A stretch of DNA of 64,000 nt from Tritonibacter aquimaris (GCF_009617595.1 NZ_WIXK01000003.1:411773-475772), one strand, 5' to 3'. Shown: positions 21,868 to 31,206, counted from the stretch's first letter. Numbers and translations are program-made. Notes: generated by a model from the sequence alone, not told the origin.

Positions 21868-22022
21868 CTGGCTACTCTCCTTCTCTCTGCCCCCAGCTTA
21901 GGCGCAATTGCGCGTTTTGCGACGATTTTTTTCTGCTGTGGCGCAGCATTATGCCGCCTTGGCCTGCGCGTCTCTCTATGCCACTGTCGCCGCATCAAAA
22001 ACTGCCCACCGAGACGCTTCAC

Positions 22023-22514
22023 ATGAGCACAGACCGCCCCAATCCGATCCGCGACACCGATGATGACGCCCGCCAGATGGCGCAGGATTTCCTGACCAAC
22101 AGCCGCCACGCGGCCCTTGGCGTGATGCTTGCAGATCAACAGCCGCTGGTCACACGGGTCGCCTTTGGCCGTGATCTGGATGGGCAGGCACTGACGCTGA
22201 TCTCGGGGCTTGCTGCCCACACGCAGGCATTAAAAACCAACCCGCGCTGTTCGCTCTTGCTGGGGGAGCCCGGCGCAAAGGGCGATCCGCTATCGCATCC
22301 CCGCCTTAGCCTGATGGCCGAGGCTGAGTTTCTGGATCGCAACGGTGACGATCACGCCGCCCGCGCCGCGCATTATCTGACCCAACAGCCCAAGGCCAAG
22401 CTTTACCTCGGCCTTGGTGATTTCACCTTTGTCCGCCTCAAGGTGACAGGCGCTGCGCTCAATGGTGGTTTTGGCCGCGCCTATACTCTGGAGCCTGCGG
22501 ATATGGGGCTGTGA
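22023..22514 (+). CDS. pyridoxamine 5'-phosphate oxidase-like (HugZ-type) flavin/haem protein
   Basis: 163 residues. The split-barrel fold typical of PNPOx-like proteins is visible in HAALGVMLADQQPLVTRVAFG, DGQALTLISGLAAHTQALKTN and CSLLLGEPG. HugZ relatives with this LxxHTxNLxxNP-like stretch degrade haem or bind FMN. The substrate is unproven. An upstream in-frame extension overlaps the divergent ABM gene and was dropped in favour of the ATG at MSTDRP. The stop abuts the stop of the convergent beta-helix gene. Confidence 0.8.
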   Translation: MSTDRPNPIRDTDDDARQMAQDFLTNSRHAALGVMLADQQPLVTRVAFGRDLDGQALTLISGLAAHTQALKTNPRCSLLLGEPGAKGDPLSHPRLSLMAEAEFLDRNGDDHAARAAHYLTQQPKAKLYLGLGDFTFVRLKVTGAALNGGFGRAYTLEPADMGL

Positions 22515-24800
22515 TTAACGATCCATCCGCACCAGCATCATCACTTCACCGCGCAGGTTTTCCGGCCAGACCAGATTAAGCGCATCGCGCGCACTGCCCT
22601 GCCTGAGCTGCACATACGGCATATTGAACCGATCCGCCCCGCTTGCGGTTTCAATCGGCCCCAAGGGCACAATGCTGTCGACGCCGCGCAGCTCACCTTC
22701 AAAGGGCAGCTGACCCTCGCTTTCAATACGCCAACTGCGGCTGCTGGCGTTTTGATCATGGCGCAACCGCAAGGGATTTGCGCTGCGCACGTCAATGCCA
22801 TGAAAGGTATTGCCGTCAAAAAACACCCGGTTGGCGCGATCCATATCCAGATCGGAAAACGTGGTATCCACCCGCTCTGCCCGTTCAATACTGCCATTGG
22901 TGGAGCGAAACTTATTGCCAGAGACCACCACCCCATTGAGAAAATGCCCTCGCCCATAGGGTTTCACCACAATCGGGCTGAACCAGGGGGCCACATGGGC
23001 CGACAGAAACACATTGTCGGTGATCGACAGCGCCGAAAAGGAAAAGCCGCCGTCATAATCAGGCTCTTCATCGCGTTCATTGGTCCATTCAATCGAACAA
23101 TTGTCGATGTAGTTGTCAGAAATCGTGCTGGAGCAATAGGTGGAGGTCAGCACAATCCCGGCTGAGCGCACGCCGCCCGCCACATTATCCCCCTGAAAGA
23201 AATGATTGCCGGTGATGGTGTTATTGTCGCCACCAAGCACGCAGAAATGGCGAAACCGTGTGGCGCGGCAATTGCGCACCTTGAGGTCATTGGCGTTGAC
23301 GTTAAACGCAATGGATGTGCGATCAGACACAGGCAGCGGATCTTCGGCCGACAGGAATTGGCAATTGTCGATCAACAGGCCCTGACAGCCAGTGTTCATT
23401 GAGGTGATGCCCCGATCCTTGGGCCGCACCACAAAACAGCCATCCAGCGCAAAAGTCGCCCCCGTAGGTGCCAGACGAATGGCGCTACAGCGGCTGTTGC
23501 ACTGCAGTTCCACATCGCGCAGGCCAAATTTCGACAAAAGGCTAAAGCCGGAAAAATCCAACATGCATTTGAAATGGCGAAAGGTGAACACCTGGCTGCC
23601 CGCCGCGTCATAAAGCCCCTCATTCAGGGTGATCTCGCGCGCGCCCACATTCACCGCCGCCACATAGATTTCGCGCCCGACGCCTGCGCCTTCAACCAGC
23701 GACCCCACCTGAATATTGGCGGCATTGGCCACGTTTTGCAGCTTGCGCTTGTCATCGGGATCATATGTGGCCTGTGAGGTCACAACATCCGTGTCCCAGC
23801 TGTTGTTGCTTTCGGCCACCAAGAGCCCGTTGCGGATTTCGCGATGGGTGGAATAGCTCAAGCGATTGGGGGTGGCCGCCTGCATATCAATCGGCCTGCT
23901 GATGCTGATCTGACGCCCTTTCAGGTTAAAACTGTCATGATCCGGGTTGTTGAGCAGCGCCTGAAACCCTTTGCGAAAGGCCAGCTCTTCATTGCCAAAG
24001 GCCGCCGCATAGCTGGGAAACTCAAAATTCTTGCGCAAAATCAGAATGGCCCCCGTGGGCATGCGCAGCGTGCCCTCAAACACCACCTCATGATCGAGCG
24101 TCAGGGAATTGGCGATGTAATACTGCCCCTCGGGCACCAGAATACGCCGCCCCTCTGCCGCCTGATCTGCCGCCTCAAAGGCGGCGCGATTGTCAAAACT
24201 ATTGTCCCCCAGCGCACCAAAATCGCGCACATCCACCAGGCTCAGCATGTCGCGCAGATAGATCGATGTGACATCCTCAATCACAATGTCATCAATGCGC
24301 ACAATACCACCGTTTGGCCCGGTCAGATCCAGGCCGATATGGCCATATTGCGCCGCGCGCCCCCAGGCCATATCCACCCCGCCGCGCTGGCCGCTGCCAA
24401 TAATGGCGCGCAGTTCAAACACCCGACCATATTGATCAAGGCTGACCACAGGCCCCGCTTCCACCACCCCATTCAGATGCGTGTTGCCGCCCGAACTGGC
24501 CCAGGCGGCAATGCGCGCCGAGGGCAGCGCCCCGCTCAACACTTTCAGGCGCACCCGCACCTGCAGATAACAGCCCGGCAAAATGGGGGTGCGCTGCATA
24601 TAGCGCAGCCGCTGGGTATCATCGGTTTTCTGCAGCTCCAGACAGCTGCCAAAATCCGCATCCCCCGCCACCAGCGCGGCATTGGGCAACCCCGCATAGG
24701 TGTCAGAGCCCGGCGTACCATTGCCGCGCGCCCATTGGTCAAGCCCCGCTTCAAAGGCCGCAGGCATTAGGTTCAGATCGTCGGTAATTGCCTTATTCAT
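22515..24800 (-). CDS. right-handed beta-helix protein, pectate-lyase/GH28-related; possible gene transfer agent head-spike (GhsB-like)
   Basis: 761 residues. The N-terminal domain (about 1-190; MPAAFEAGLDQW, GTPGSDTYAG, FGSCLELQKT) is a carbohydrate-binding-like sandwich. VDVRDFGALGDNSFDNRAAFEAA then begins a classic pectate-lyase-3/GH28-like beta helix with repeated N-rich turns (ITGNHFFQGDN, ISDNYIDNCSI, VVSGNKFRSTNG). No signal peptide is present, as expected for a phage-like structural protein. The N-terminal architecture is like the GhsB head spike of Rhodobacter gene transfer agents, which binds capsule. This assignment is recognition from memory and needs an alignment; an intracellular polysaccharide lyase is the alternative. 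Confidence 0.7.
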   Translation of the reverse strand: MNKAITDDLNLMPAAFEAGLDQWARGNGTPGSDTYAGLPNAALVAGDADFGSCLELQKTDDTQRLRYMQRTPILPGCYLQVRVRLKVLSGALPSARIAAWASSGGNTHLNGVVEAGPVVSLDQYGRVFELRAIIGSGQRGGVDMAWGRAAQYGHIGLDLTGPNGGIVRIDDIVIEDVTSIYLRDMLSLVDVRDFGALGDNSFDNRAAFEAADQAAEGRRILVPEGQYYIANSLTLDHEVVFEGTLRMPTGAILILRKNFEFPSYAAAFGNEELAFRKGFQALLNNPDHDSFNLKGRQISISRPIDMQAATPNRLSYSTHREIRNGLLVAESNNSWDTDVVTSQATYDPDDKRKLQNVANAANIQVGSLVEGAGVGREIYVAAVNVGAREITLNEGLYDAAGSQVFTFRHFKCMLDFSGFSLLSKFGLRDVELQCNSRCSAIRLAPTGATFALDGCFVVRPKDRGITSMNTGCQGLLIDNCQFLSAEDPLPVSDRTSIAFNVNANDLKVRNCRATRFRHFCVLGGDNNTITGNHFFQGDNVAGGVRSAGIVLTSTYCSSTISDNYIDNCSIEWTNERDEEPDYDGGFSFSALSITDNVFLSAHVAPWFSPIVVKPYGRGHFLNGVVVSGNKFRSTNGSIERAERVDTTFSDLDMDRANRVFFDGNTFHGIDVRSANPLRLRHDQNASSRSWRIESEGQLPFEGELRGVDSIVPLGPIETASGADRFNMPYVQLRQGSARDALNLVWPENLRGEVMMLVRMDR

Positions 24801-24952
24801 CGCAGCATCCTCTCGTGATCAAGAGAGGACAGGCTAGAAACACCACTTTAACGATCTGCAACCGGGGCGTACGCCCCCCACGCAACACCCAGGCGCAACA
24901 CCGTCCAAATGTTTCGCTCTGGAGCCGCCCGTCGCCTGCATCTCAAAGGGCT

Positions 24953-25039
24953 GCGCCAAGGCGCTTGGGTCCAGCAAAATTGCGGAGGCTCCACGCAGTG
25001 GAAACCGCCATTTTGCTTGACCCAAGGGGCTGCGCCGCC
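24953..25039. repeat. long imperfect palindromic element
   Basis: Arms 24964-24985 and 25005-25026 are inverted copies matching at 20 of 22 positions. The tip is a perfect TCCAC-GCA-GTGGA hairpin. Outside the arms, GGGCTGCGCC occurs as a direct repeat on both sides, and GCGCC-AA-GGCGC forms a further small hairpin on the left. The arrangement resembles a miniature inverted-repeat or REP-like element. No open reading frame is conserved across it. Confidence 0.65.
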
Positions 25040-25127
25040 ATGCCGGGTGCGGGTGATGGGAGACTGCAGAGCGTTTCGCTTTGGTGGGCCCCTGAGCCCC
25101 CTTTTTTAACCGGCATACAAACAAAAA

Positions 25128-25148
25128 GAGCACCCCAGTGGAGCGCTC
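25128..25148 (-). terminator. intrinsic terminator of lysK (probably bidirectional)
   Basis: GAGCACCCC-AGT-GGAGCGCTC forms a 9-bp stem with wobble pairs. It is flanked by TTTTT on both strands and lies about 25 bases after the lysK stop on the minus strand. Confidence 0.8.
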
Positions 25149-25172
25149 TCTTTTTCAAACCTGGCCTCAGGA

Positions 25173-26825
25173 TCAGCCTTGGCTGACAAAGGCTCCGGTC
25201 AATGCCTGTTCAATCAATTCGATTGAGTTTTCAACGCCGTAAAGCGCGATAAAGCTGCCAAACCGCGGGCCTTGTTTTTCGCCCAGCAGCACCTCATAGA
25301 TGGTGCCAAACCACGCGCGCAGCGGCTCAAAGCCGTGGATTTTACCAATGGCAAACACCACCGACTGCAAAAACTCATCTGATGCAAAATCCACCTCGGG
25401 CAGCGGATCTTCATTGCCAACAATGGCGTTTTTCTTGGCAATCGCCTCAAGCGCGGCCTCCGGCGATTTCAGCGCTGCAACCAGATCATTCAGCGCCGCG
25501 CGCTCCTGATCATTGGGGGCGCGATAGGTCTTTGCAGGTTTCACAAAATCATTGAAATAGGCCACCGCAAAGCCCGCCGCCTGATACATCGACGGGTTGC
25601 TTTCAGGTGTTGCATCGGGGGCGTATTTCTTGATGAATTCCCACAATGTGTCGCGGTCTTCCGCGTTAGAGACGCTCGCGATATTGAGCAGCATGGTGAA
25701 GGGCACCAGCATATCCGATGTGGGCACATCACCGCCGTGAATATGCCAAACCGGGTTATTCAGGCGCTGTTTGGCGTCCTGACCTTCATAGGCGCGCAGC
25801 TGCTGGTGGTATTCATCAACTGCCTTTGGGATCACATCAAAATGCATCCGCTTGGCGGTTTTGGGCTTTTGATACATGAAATAGGCCAGGCTCTCGGTCG
25901 AGGCATAGGTCAGCCACTGGTCGATCGACACACCATTGCCGGAAGACTTAGAAATCTTCTGGCCGTTTTCATCGAGGAACAATTCATATGAGAAATGCTC
26001 CGGCTGACGCCCACCCAGGGCACGGCAGATCGCATCATAGATCTTCTCATTGGTGGCATGTTCCTTGCCATACATCTCAAAATCAACGCCCAGCGCGGCC
26101 CAGCGGGCACCAAAATCCGGCTTCCACTGCAGCTTCACATTGCCACCTGTGACAGGCAGGGTCCATTCTTTGCCTTCTTCGTCATCAAAGGTCACGGTAT
26201 AGGTCTCGGCGCAGACCTTTTTCATCGGCACATAGAGCACCCGGCCGGTTTCCGGATGGATCGGCAGGAAAATCGAATAGGTCGCCGCGCGCTCTTCGCG
26301 CAGGGACTTCAGCATGATCTTCATGATCGCATCATAATTATCGACGGCCTTTTTCAGGATCTCGTCGAACTGGCCGGTGCCGTAAAATTCTTTGGCGGAA
26401 TAAAACTCATACTCAAACCCAAAGGTATCGAGGAAGCGGCGCAGCATGGCGTTGTTGTGCTCACCAAAGCTGTCGTGGGTGCCAAAGGGATCGGGCACCG
26501 AGGTCAGCGGGCGTTGCAGATGCTCTTCCAGCGCTTCGGGATTTGGCACGTTTGACGGCACTTTGCGCAGACCATCCAGATCATCGGAAAAACAGATCAG
26601 CTTGGTTGGAATGTCGGAAATCTCTTCAAAGGCGCGTTTCACCATTGTGGTGCGCGCAACTTCGCCAAAGGTTCCGATATGGGGCAGGCCCGACGGCCCG
26701 TAGCCGGTTTCAAACAGCACATAGCCCTTTTCTGGCGCGCCCTTGGCGTAACGTTTGGCGATGCGACGTGCTTCTTCAAACGGCCAGGCTTTGCTCTTGA
26801 GAGCTTCTTCGCGCAGATCAGACAT
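25173..26825 (-). CDS. lysK: lysyl-tRNA synthetase, class I
   Basis: Charges tRNA-Lys with lysine; the class I enzyme replaces the more common class II LysS in many alphaproteobacteria. At 550 residues it is full length. The HIGH-equivalent is GPSGLPHIG at 43-51, and the KMSKS-equivalent is [15 protein letters not shown] seven bases before the ATG at MSDLREE supports dropping a 17-residue in-frame extension. Monocistronic with its own terminator. Confidence 0.96.
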   Translation of the reverse strand: MSDLREEALKSKAWPFEEARRIAKRYAKGAPEKGYVLFETGYGPSGLPHIGTFGEVARTTMVKRAFEEISDIPTKLICFSDDLDGLRKVPSNVPNPEALEEHLQRPLTSVPDPFGTHDSFGEHNNAMLRRFLDTFGFEYEFYSAKEFYGTGQFDEILKKAVDNYDAIMKIMLKSLREERAATYSIFLPIHPETGRVLYVPMKKVCAETYTVTFDDEEGKEWTLPVTGGNVKLQWKPDFGARWAALGVDFEMYGKEHATNEKIYDAICRALGGRQPEHFSYELFLDENGQKISKSSGNGVSIDQWLTYASTESLAYFMYQKPKTAKRMHFDVIPKAVDEYHQQLRAYEGQDAKQRLNNPVWHIHGGDVPTSDMLVPFTMLLNIASVSNAEDRDTLWEFIKKYAPDATPESNPSMYQAAGFAVAYFNDFVKPAKTYRAPNDQERAALNDLVAALKSPEAALEAIAKKNAIVGNEDPLPEVDFASDEFLQSVVFAIGKIHGFEPLRAWFGTIYEVLLGEKQGPRFGSFIALYGVENSIELIEQALTGAFVSQG

Positions 26826-26995
26826 TTCGTGTCTCCAAAAGGGTGTCTGTTTGGGAAAACCGGCCGCAGCATGCAAACCGGCGTCTCCCTCTATGGGCGC
26901 AAAGGGGCCAGAGTCAACCGGAACCGGGCAGAATGGCTGCTCTCACCGGTCACAGAACGGTTGGCAGGCCTCGCCGCACGTTCTTCGCAACCGCG

Positions 26996-27892
26996 TCACA
27001 CGCTCTGTTGCGCGCGGTCGAGGATCCACTGGCGCACCGCAACCGCCTCTGGACGCGCCGCAAGCCCTTCGCGCAGCGATAGGTAATACCCCCGCTCAGA
27101 TCGCGCTTGCGCCGTGCCCAATCGCACCACCGCGCCGCTGGAGAGAAAATCATCCAGCAAGCCAGACCAGCACAGACACACCCCATGCGCCGCCAAGGCC
27201 GCATTCACCATCATCGCGTAAGAATTGAAATCCATCAGCCGCACCTTGGCGGGCATCTGCTGGCCCTGGGTTTCAAACCAGCTGGGCCAGTCGTGCCAAT
27301 GCCTGCGCGCGTGCTCCATTGTCAAAAGCGTCAGCCCGTCGAAACAGCTGACATCGCGCCCCGCGCCCTGACGTTGCAGATAAAGCGGGCTGGCCACCGG
27401 GTAGACTTCATTGCCCAGCACCCGCACCTCTTGTGCGGCATCGCGATCCGGCAGGCCAAAGCGCAGCGCCACATCGCCGGGACGCTCTGGCTCACCATAT
27501 TCCTGGCTGATCAGACGGATGGTCAGTTCGGGGAACGCCTGCTCCAGCTCGGCGAGTTTGGGAATAAGCCAGCTGCCCACAAACCCCGACGGCCCCGAAA
27601 CGGTGATCACCCCGTGGTCGTGCCCCATGCGCAGCCGTTCCACCGCGGTTTCGATCTGGCCAAAGCCCGCGCGCAACGCCTGCGCCAGATCACGCCCCTC
27701 TGGCGTCAGGCGCACCGGGCGGTGGCTGCGATCAAACAGGCGGCAGCCCAGATCCTGTTCCAGCGCCGCAATCCGGCGTGACACAGCAGGCTGAGACACA
27801 TTCAGCTCCTGCGCCGCAGCAGACAGCGTGCCATGACGCACCGCAGCATAAAACGCGGTCAGACCGGAGAAGGGCGGAAGGCGGACAGACAT
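26996..27892 (-). CDS. LysR-family regulator, divergent from the DddW-like cupin gene
   Basis: 298 residues. The N-terminal HTH (AAVRHGTLSAAAQELNVSQPAVSRRI) and GcvA/AmpR-like effector domain (ITVSGPSGFVGSWLIPKLAEL, DVALRFGLPDR) are intact. A long upstream in-frame extension overlaps the cupin promoter, so the start near GAGG at MSVRLPP is preferred. The start is only 88 bases from that of the cupin gene, the usual layout for a LysR activator and its target. If the cupin is DddW, this corresponds to the DMSP-responsive LysR described beside dddW in Ruegeria pomeroyi. Confidence 0.88.
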   Translation of the reverse strand: MSVRLPPFSGLTAFYAAVRHGTLSAAAQELNVSQPAVSRRIAALEQDLGCRLFDRSHRPVRLTPEGRDLAQALRAGFGQIETAVERLRMGHDHGVITVSGPSGFVGSWLIPKLAELEQAFPELTIRLISQEYGEPERPGDVALRFGLPDRDAAQEVRVLGNEVYPVASPLYLQRQGAGRDVSCFDGLTLLTMEHARRHWHDWPSWFETQGQQMPAKVRLMDFNSYAMMVNAALAAHGVCLCWSGLLDDFLSSGAVVRLGTAQARSERGYYLSLREGLAARPEAVAVRQWILDRAQQSV

Positions 27893-27980
27893 CATAACCT
27901 CAGCGTATACTACCATGAAGCTTTCGCAGATTGTCACAACGGTCAAGAGCCCCTTAACTATAGCCAAGGAGGAAAACACC

Positions 27981-28430
27981 ATGACTGCTGTAACATCGCA
28001 AGAATACGCCATGAACATAGAGATGTTTGCGGCAGAGACGCTGCCCGCTGCATCACAGGCCTTTTCAATCCACGCGGATCAGGTGCTATTGGAAGGGGGG
28101 ACAAACCCGGATTACGGCACGGTAAAGTGGCGCACGCTGATCGATGGCAGCCCCTGCACGCCAAAGGAATTCATTCTGGGGCTGGCGGAAATGGGCCCCC
28201 ATGGCACCCTGCCCGCCCACCGTCATGAACCGGCGGAATTCTACCTCGGCCTTGACGGTGACGGCATTGTCACCATCGAAGGGGTGCCCCATCAGATCAA
28301 AGCGGGCGTGGCGATCTACCTGCCTGCAAATGCGGAACATGGGGTTCTGGCCGGGCCTGACGGGCTGCGTTTTGCCTATGGGTTTGCCGAGGGCAATTAT
28401 CAGGCCATCCAGTATAATTTCAGCAAATAA
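27981..28430 (+). CDS. dddW: cupin protein, probable DMSP lyase DddW
   Basis: 149-residue single-domain cupin. Motif 1 (LPAHRHEPAEFYLGLDG) and motif 2 (YLPANAEHGV) place metal ligands at His80, His82, Glu86 and His120. The R. pomeroyi DMSP lyase DddW is known for a nearly identical size and for ligands numbered 81, 83, 87 and 121, with the same 34-residue gap between Glu and the last His. It is also paired with a divergent LysR gene, as here. DddW cleaves dimethylsulfoniopropionate to dimethyl sulfide and acrylate. AAGGAGG lies eight bases before the ATG. Another small-molecule cupin remains possible without an alignment. Confidence 0.68.
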   Translation: MTAVTSQEYAMNIEMFAAETLPAASQAFSIHADQVLLEGGTNPDYGTVKWRTLIDGSPCTPKEFILGLAEMGPHGTLPAHRHEPAEFYLGLDGDGIVTIEGVPHQIKAGVAIYLPANAEHGVLAGPDGLRFAYGFAEGNYQAIQYNFSK

Positions 28431-28507
28431 CACCCGGCCAAGACCGGCTGAGTTTCAGCGGAGGCTACGCGCCGTTTTGGGGCCAAAGACAGGCCAGAAG
28501 GCGCGCC

Positions 28508-28531
28508 CAAAAGGGCTGAGATTTCAGCCCT
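28508..28531 (-). terminator. intrinsic terminator at the glycosyltransferase stop
   Basis: AGGGCTGA-GATT-TCAGCCCT is a perfect 8-bp stem followed by TTTT on the minus strand. It overlaps the last bases of the leftward gene starting at 29327. Confidence 0.75.
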
Positions 28532-29327
28532 ATTCCTTCCAGACCTCTTCCAGCCAGCGCGCGGGCCGCAAGAAATGGCGATAGGCTTTGAACCCTTTGC
28601 GCCCCTGCCAGCAGTCTTTCAGATGCGCCCAAGTGCCCAGCGCCTGCCCCTCGGGCCACCAGCGCCCGGCCATGGCATCGGGCGGGTTCATCGATCCGGC
28701 AAAGATCACAATACGGGCGCGTTTGGGGCGTTTGGGCTCCACAAACAGGTTGAACGGGAAGATCGGAATACATTGGATGCGGAAATGGCGCACCCAGGAC
28801 CGGGGCCAGAAGATCACCCCACCGGGGGCGTTTTTGGTGACAAAATGCTGCTCATAGCGGTATTTATCCGCCACCGCCTGCGGGTCTTTTTCATAGATCT
28901 CAAGGATCGGTGCCAGCTTGCCCACCGGGAAACGATAGACCGAAGTCTGCCCCAGCCGGTGCAAAGGTTTGGCCATATTGCGCGCCAGCACCACATCATC
29001 GGCGCTGCCATATTCAAAAAACGCATCCAATGAGCCGGTGATCGCCACATCCAGATCGATAAACAGCACCGGGCCATCCACATCGCCGAGATCTTTTTCC
29101 CACAGGCGCGATTTGCCCCATTTGCCACGGGTCTTGGTGGGATGTTCCCCACGCAGCTCTGGCAGCGGTTTACACTCGACTTCTTCGCGCACGCCCTCGG
29201 TCACATCGGTAAAGCAAATAAAGCGGAACGGCGGCGTAATATTGCGCGCAACCATGCTGTAGAGCCGGTTGATATAAGGCGCGCCATAGCGCGTGCCCCA
29301 GTTGATACAGATGATTTGCTTGTGCAT
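28530..29327 (-). CDS. glycosyltransferase-like protein with a DxD motif
   Basis: 265 residues. The N-terminus (KQIICINWGTRYGAPYINRLY) and VLFIDLDVAITGSLDAFFEY, containing the Asp-Leu-Asp nucleotide-sugar/metal motif, match glycosyltransferases of the GT8-like fold. The conserved late segment NAPGGVIFWPRSW and the terminal FAGSMNPPDAM support a single catalytic domain. No signal or membrane anchor is seen. GGAGG precedes the ATG. Substrate and product are unknown; cell-surface polysaccharide is likely. Confidence 0.8.
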   Translation of the reverse strand: MHKQIICINWGTRYGAPYINRLYSMVARNITPPFRFICFTDVTEGVREEVECKPLPELRGEHPTKTRGKWGKSRLWEKDLGDVDGPVLFIDLDVAITGSLDAFFEYGSADDVVLARNMAKPLHRLGQTSVYRFPVGKLAPILEIYEKDPQAVADKYRYEQHFVTKNAPGGVIFWPRSWVRHFRIQCIPIFPFNLFVEPKRPKRARIVIFAGSMNPPDAMAGRWWPEGQALGTWAHLKDCWQGRKGFKAYRHFLRPARWLEEVWKE

Positions 29328-29596
29328 GGCGCCTCCAGTCCCCGCCGCCATAGCCCGGCCAAGGGGGGGATGGCAACGGGGAAGAGAAACTCACAACGGG
29401 AAACCAAACCTCGGATTACCCGCCACTGCGCGATGTTTGTAGACAGATCTGACTGCAAAGTCCTGCACAGCCCTATGAGAGCCGTCAGCCATGGCACCGC
29501 GTGAACACGCCTTTTAACTTATGGAAAAATGCAAAAATCACCCTATGATTGTGACCACTTCATCGCATTTTCGAGCCAGAACCATTTGGAATCACC

Positions 29597-30622
29597 ATGG
29601 AAAACACCACCAAGAAAGCCATTGCCGCCGGGAAGATGTTATCCGCAACCGCAAACAAACTCCGCATTCCGATCCTGTTCGCGGTTCTGCTGATCCCGCT
29701 GCCGATGTTTTTTGGCCTTTGGGAAGCGCTCGAACGCGAAGTGGGTCTGGACGCATTCCTGGCGTTTTGCTGCGCCTTTGCAGCCACAGTGACCACCACG
29801 GTGGTCTTGCTCAGATATGTCAAAGCCAGCCCGCCGAACCAGCCAGAAATGTCAGAAAAAGCCGCTTTGCTACATTCAAAAACGCAGGCGATCCACGCCT
29901 TGAACCTGCAACGCTATTTGTTTGGGGCCGTATTGGCGTGCCTTGGAATTTACATCGCCTATCAGGCCCAGCAGGCGATTGTGTTTGCCTCTGGAGGGTC
30001 GGAATACGGTGCTGATATTTTTGCGGCCAATCAGCGTATCGAAATGTTGCAAGCGGATCTCTCAGATGCGCTTAAAGGCCCGGATACAGATAAATCTGAC
30101 TCCACCGCAGCCGTAGTTTTGTCGGACACTGAACTGGCGCTCCGCCAGCTTGTTGTGGAAGAGTTGAAAAACCAGATTGCCACAGAACGTGTGCAGCTAA
30201 ATGAACTCTACGCCCACCAACAGGCAACCCAGGACAGCATATCCCCAGCCTTCCTGTTTTCATATTTTTCCGATTTCTTTGTGCGTGTGGCGACACTTGC
30301 TGTCAGCATTTCATTTTTTTCCATCTTGCTGGGGCAATATCGTCGAATAGAGGTACGCATTGCCCAATATACCGCAATCAAATCCGCACTGTTGCTGGAA
30401 CTTGGCAAATGGAACGCAGAGGCGCTCAAACAGAACGCTCCAACGATGCTTGTGTTGGAAAACGCACCAAAGTCCGCACCGGATGACACGGAAATTGCGC
30501 TGCCCAAATCCGTGATCGAGAATGTTGTTGGTGCCATCACCAATCTGGGTCTCACGGAAATGGTCAACGGCAGGGGAACAACAGGCAAGAACAACGGTGC
30601 GGCGGGGGCACAACAAAAATAA
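29597..30622 (+). CDS. membrane protein with coiled coil, unknown function
   Basis: 341 residues; family not recognised. Two N-terminal transmembrane helices (about 23-41 and 52-71) and a third near 103-125 are followed by a long, probably periplasmic helical region (about 145-215, Leu/Glu/Gln-rich, coiled-coil-like). A fourth membrane helix lies near 230-250. The C-terminal tail is cytoplasmic and polar, ending GAAGAQQK. One line I counted has 28 of 60 G+C, lower than the flanking genes, suggesting acquired DNA. There is no strong ribosome binding site and no operon partner. Confidence 0.65.
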   Translation: MENTTKKAIAAGKMLSATANKLRIPILFAVLLIPLPMFFGLWEALEREVGLDAFLAFCCAFAATVTTTVVLLRYVKASPPNQPEMSEKAALLHSKTQAIHALNLQRYLFGAVLACLGIYIAYQAQQAIVFASGGSEYGADIFAANQRIEMLQADLSDALKGPDTDKSDSTAAVVLSDTELALRQLVVEELKNQIATERVQLNELYAHQQATQDSISPAFLFSYFSDFFVRVATLAVSISFFSILLGQYRRIEVRIAQYTAIKSALLLELGKWNAEALKQNAPTMLVLENAPKSAPDDTEIALPKSVIENVVGAITNLGLTEMVNGRGTTGKNNGAAGAQQK

Positions 30623-30740
30623 TACAGCCCTACTGGTGCAGCTGGTCGCAACAATTCACCGTATTTCAACGCGGCCCACGGTTGATGCATCCCGTCGCGA
30701 TGACTATCCTCATGGTGCACCCAACCAAAGGACCATCCGC

Positions 30741-31163
30741 ATGTCTGAGCAACTACCACATCTTTTGACCCCGCAGGATTGTCTGGTGGCGCTGATGGTG
30801 GCGATCTCGGCCTCGGATGAAAACATCCGCACCGCAGAGCTGATGAAAATCCAGAACGCGGTCAATATGTTGCCGGTCTTTGCCGAATATGATGCGGATC
30901 GCACCAATGCTGTCAGCCAGACGGTTTATGATCTGTTTGAACAGGAAGACGGGCTGGACGCGCTGTTTGGTCTTATTCGCGACAACCTGCCTGAGCGCCT
31001 GTTTGAAACCGCCTATGCGCTGGCCTGTGATGTGGCGGCGGCGGATGGCAATCTGGCCGAGCCTGAGCTGCGCTTGCTGGAAGAGATCCGCTATGAGCTC
31101 AATATCGACCGGCTGCATGCGGCAGCGATTGAACGCGGTGCCCGCGCCCGTCATATCACCTGA
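30741..31163 (+). CDS. TerB-like (tellurite-resistance TerB fold) protein
   Basis: 140-residue all-alpha protein. The pattern LVALMVAISASDENIRTAELMKI and, one repeat later, AYALACDVAAADGNLAEPELRLLEEI shows the paired acidic loops (ASDE, AADGNL) of the TerB fold, which can bind metal. AAAGGA is nine bases upstream of the ATG. No other ter genes are nearby, so tellurite resistance itself is not implied. Confidence 0.82.
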   Translation: MSEQLPHLLTPQDCLVALMVAISASDENIRTAELMKIQNAVNMLPVFAEYDADRTNAVSQTVYDLFEQEDGLDALFGLIRDNLPERLFETAYALACDVAAADGNLAEPELRLLEEIRYELNIDRLHAAAIERGARARHIT

Positions 31164-31206
31164 CGCACCCCTCGAAATTTCAGCGGGCGCAGGCCGTGCG
31201 CCCGGC

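Larger units (their letters stand above)
24801..25172. other. intergenic stretch dominated by a long inverted repeat
   Basis: No gene is supportable. The middle is occupied by a long imperfect palindrome (annotated separately) and the right end by the lysK terminator. The left end contains GGGGCGTACGC followed by C-rich sequence and CGCAACACCC, which recurs in similar form near 55853. Confidence 0.5.

Noticed and set aside
23844..24770. 308-residue open frame antisense to the beta-helix gene
   Set aside because: Rich in Arg, Gln, His and Pro without fold-like pattern; the opposite strand carries an intact 761-residue protein.
30741..31163. Tellurite resistance operon
   Set aside because: Only a TerB-fold protein is present; no terC, terD, terZ or tehAB genes are near, so resistance is not inferred.
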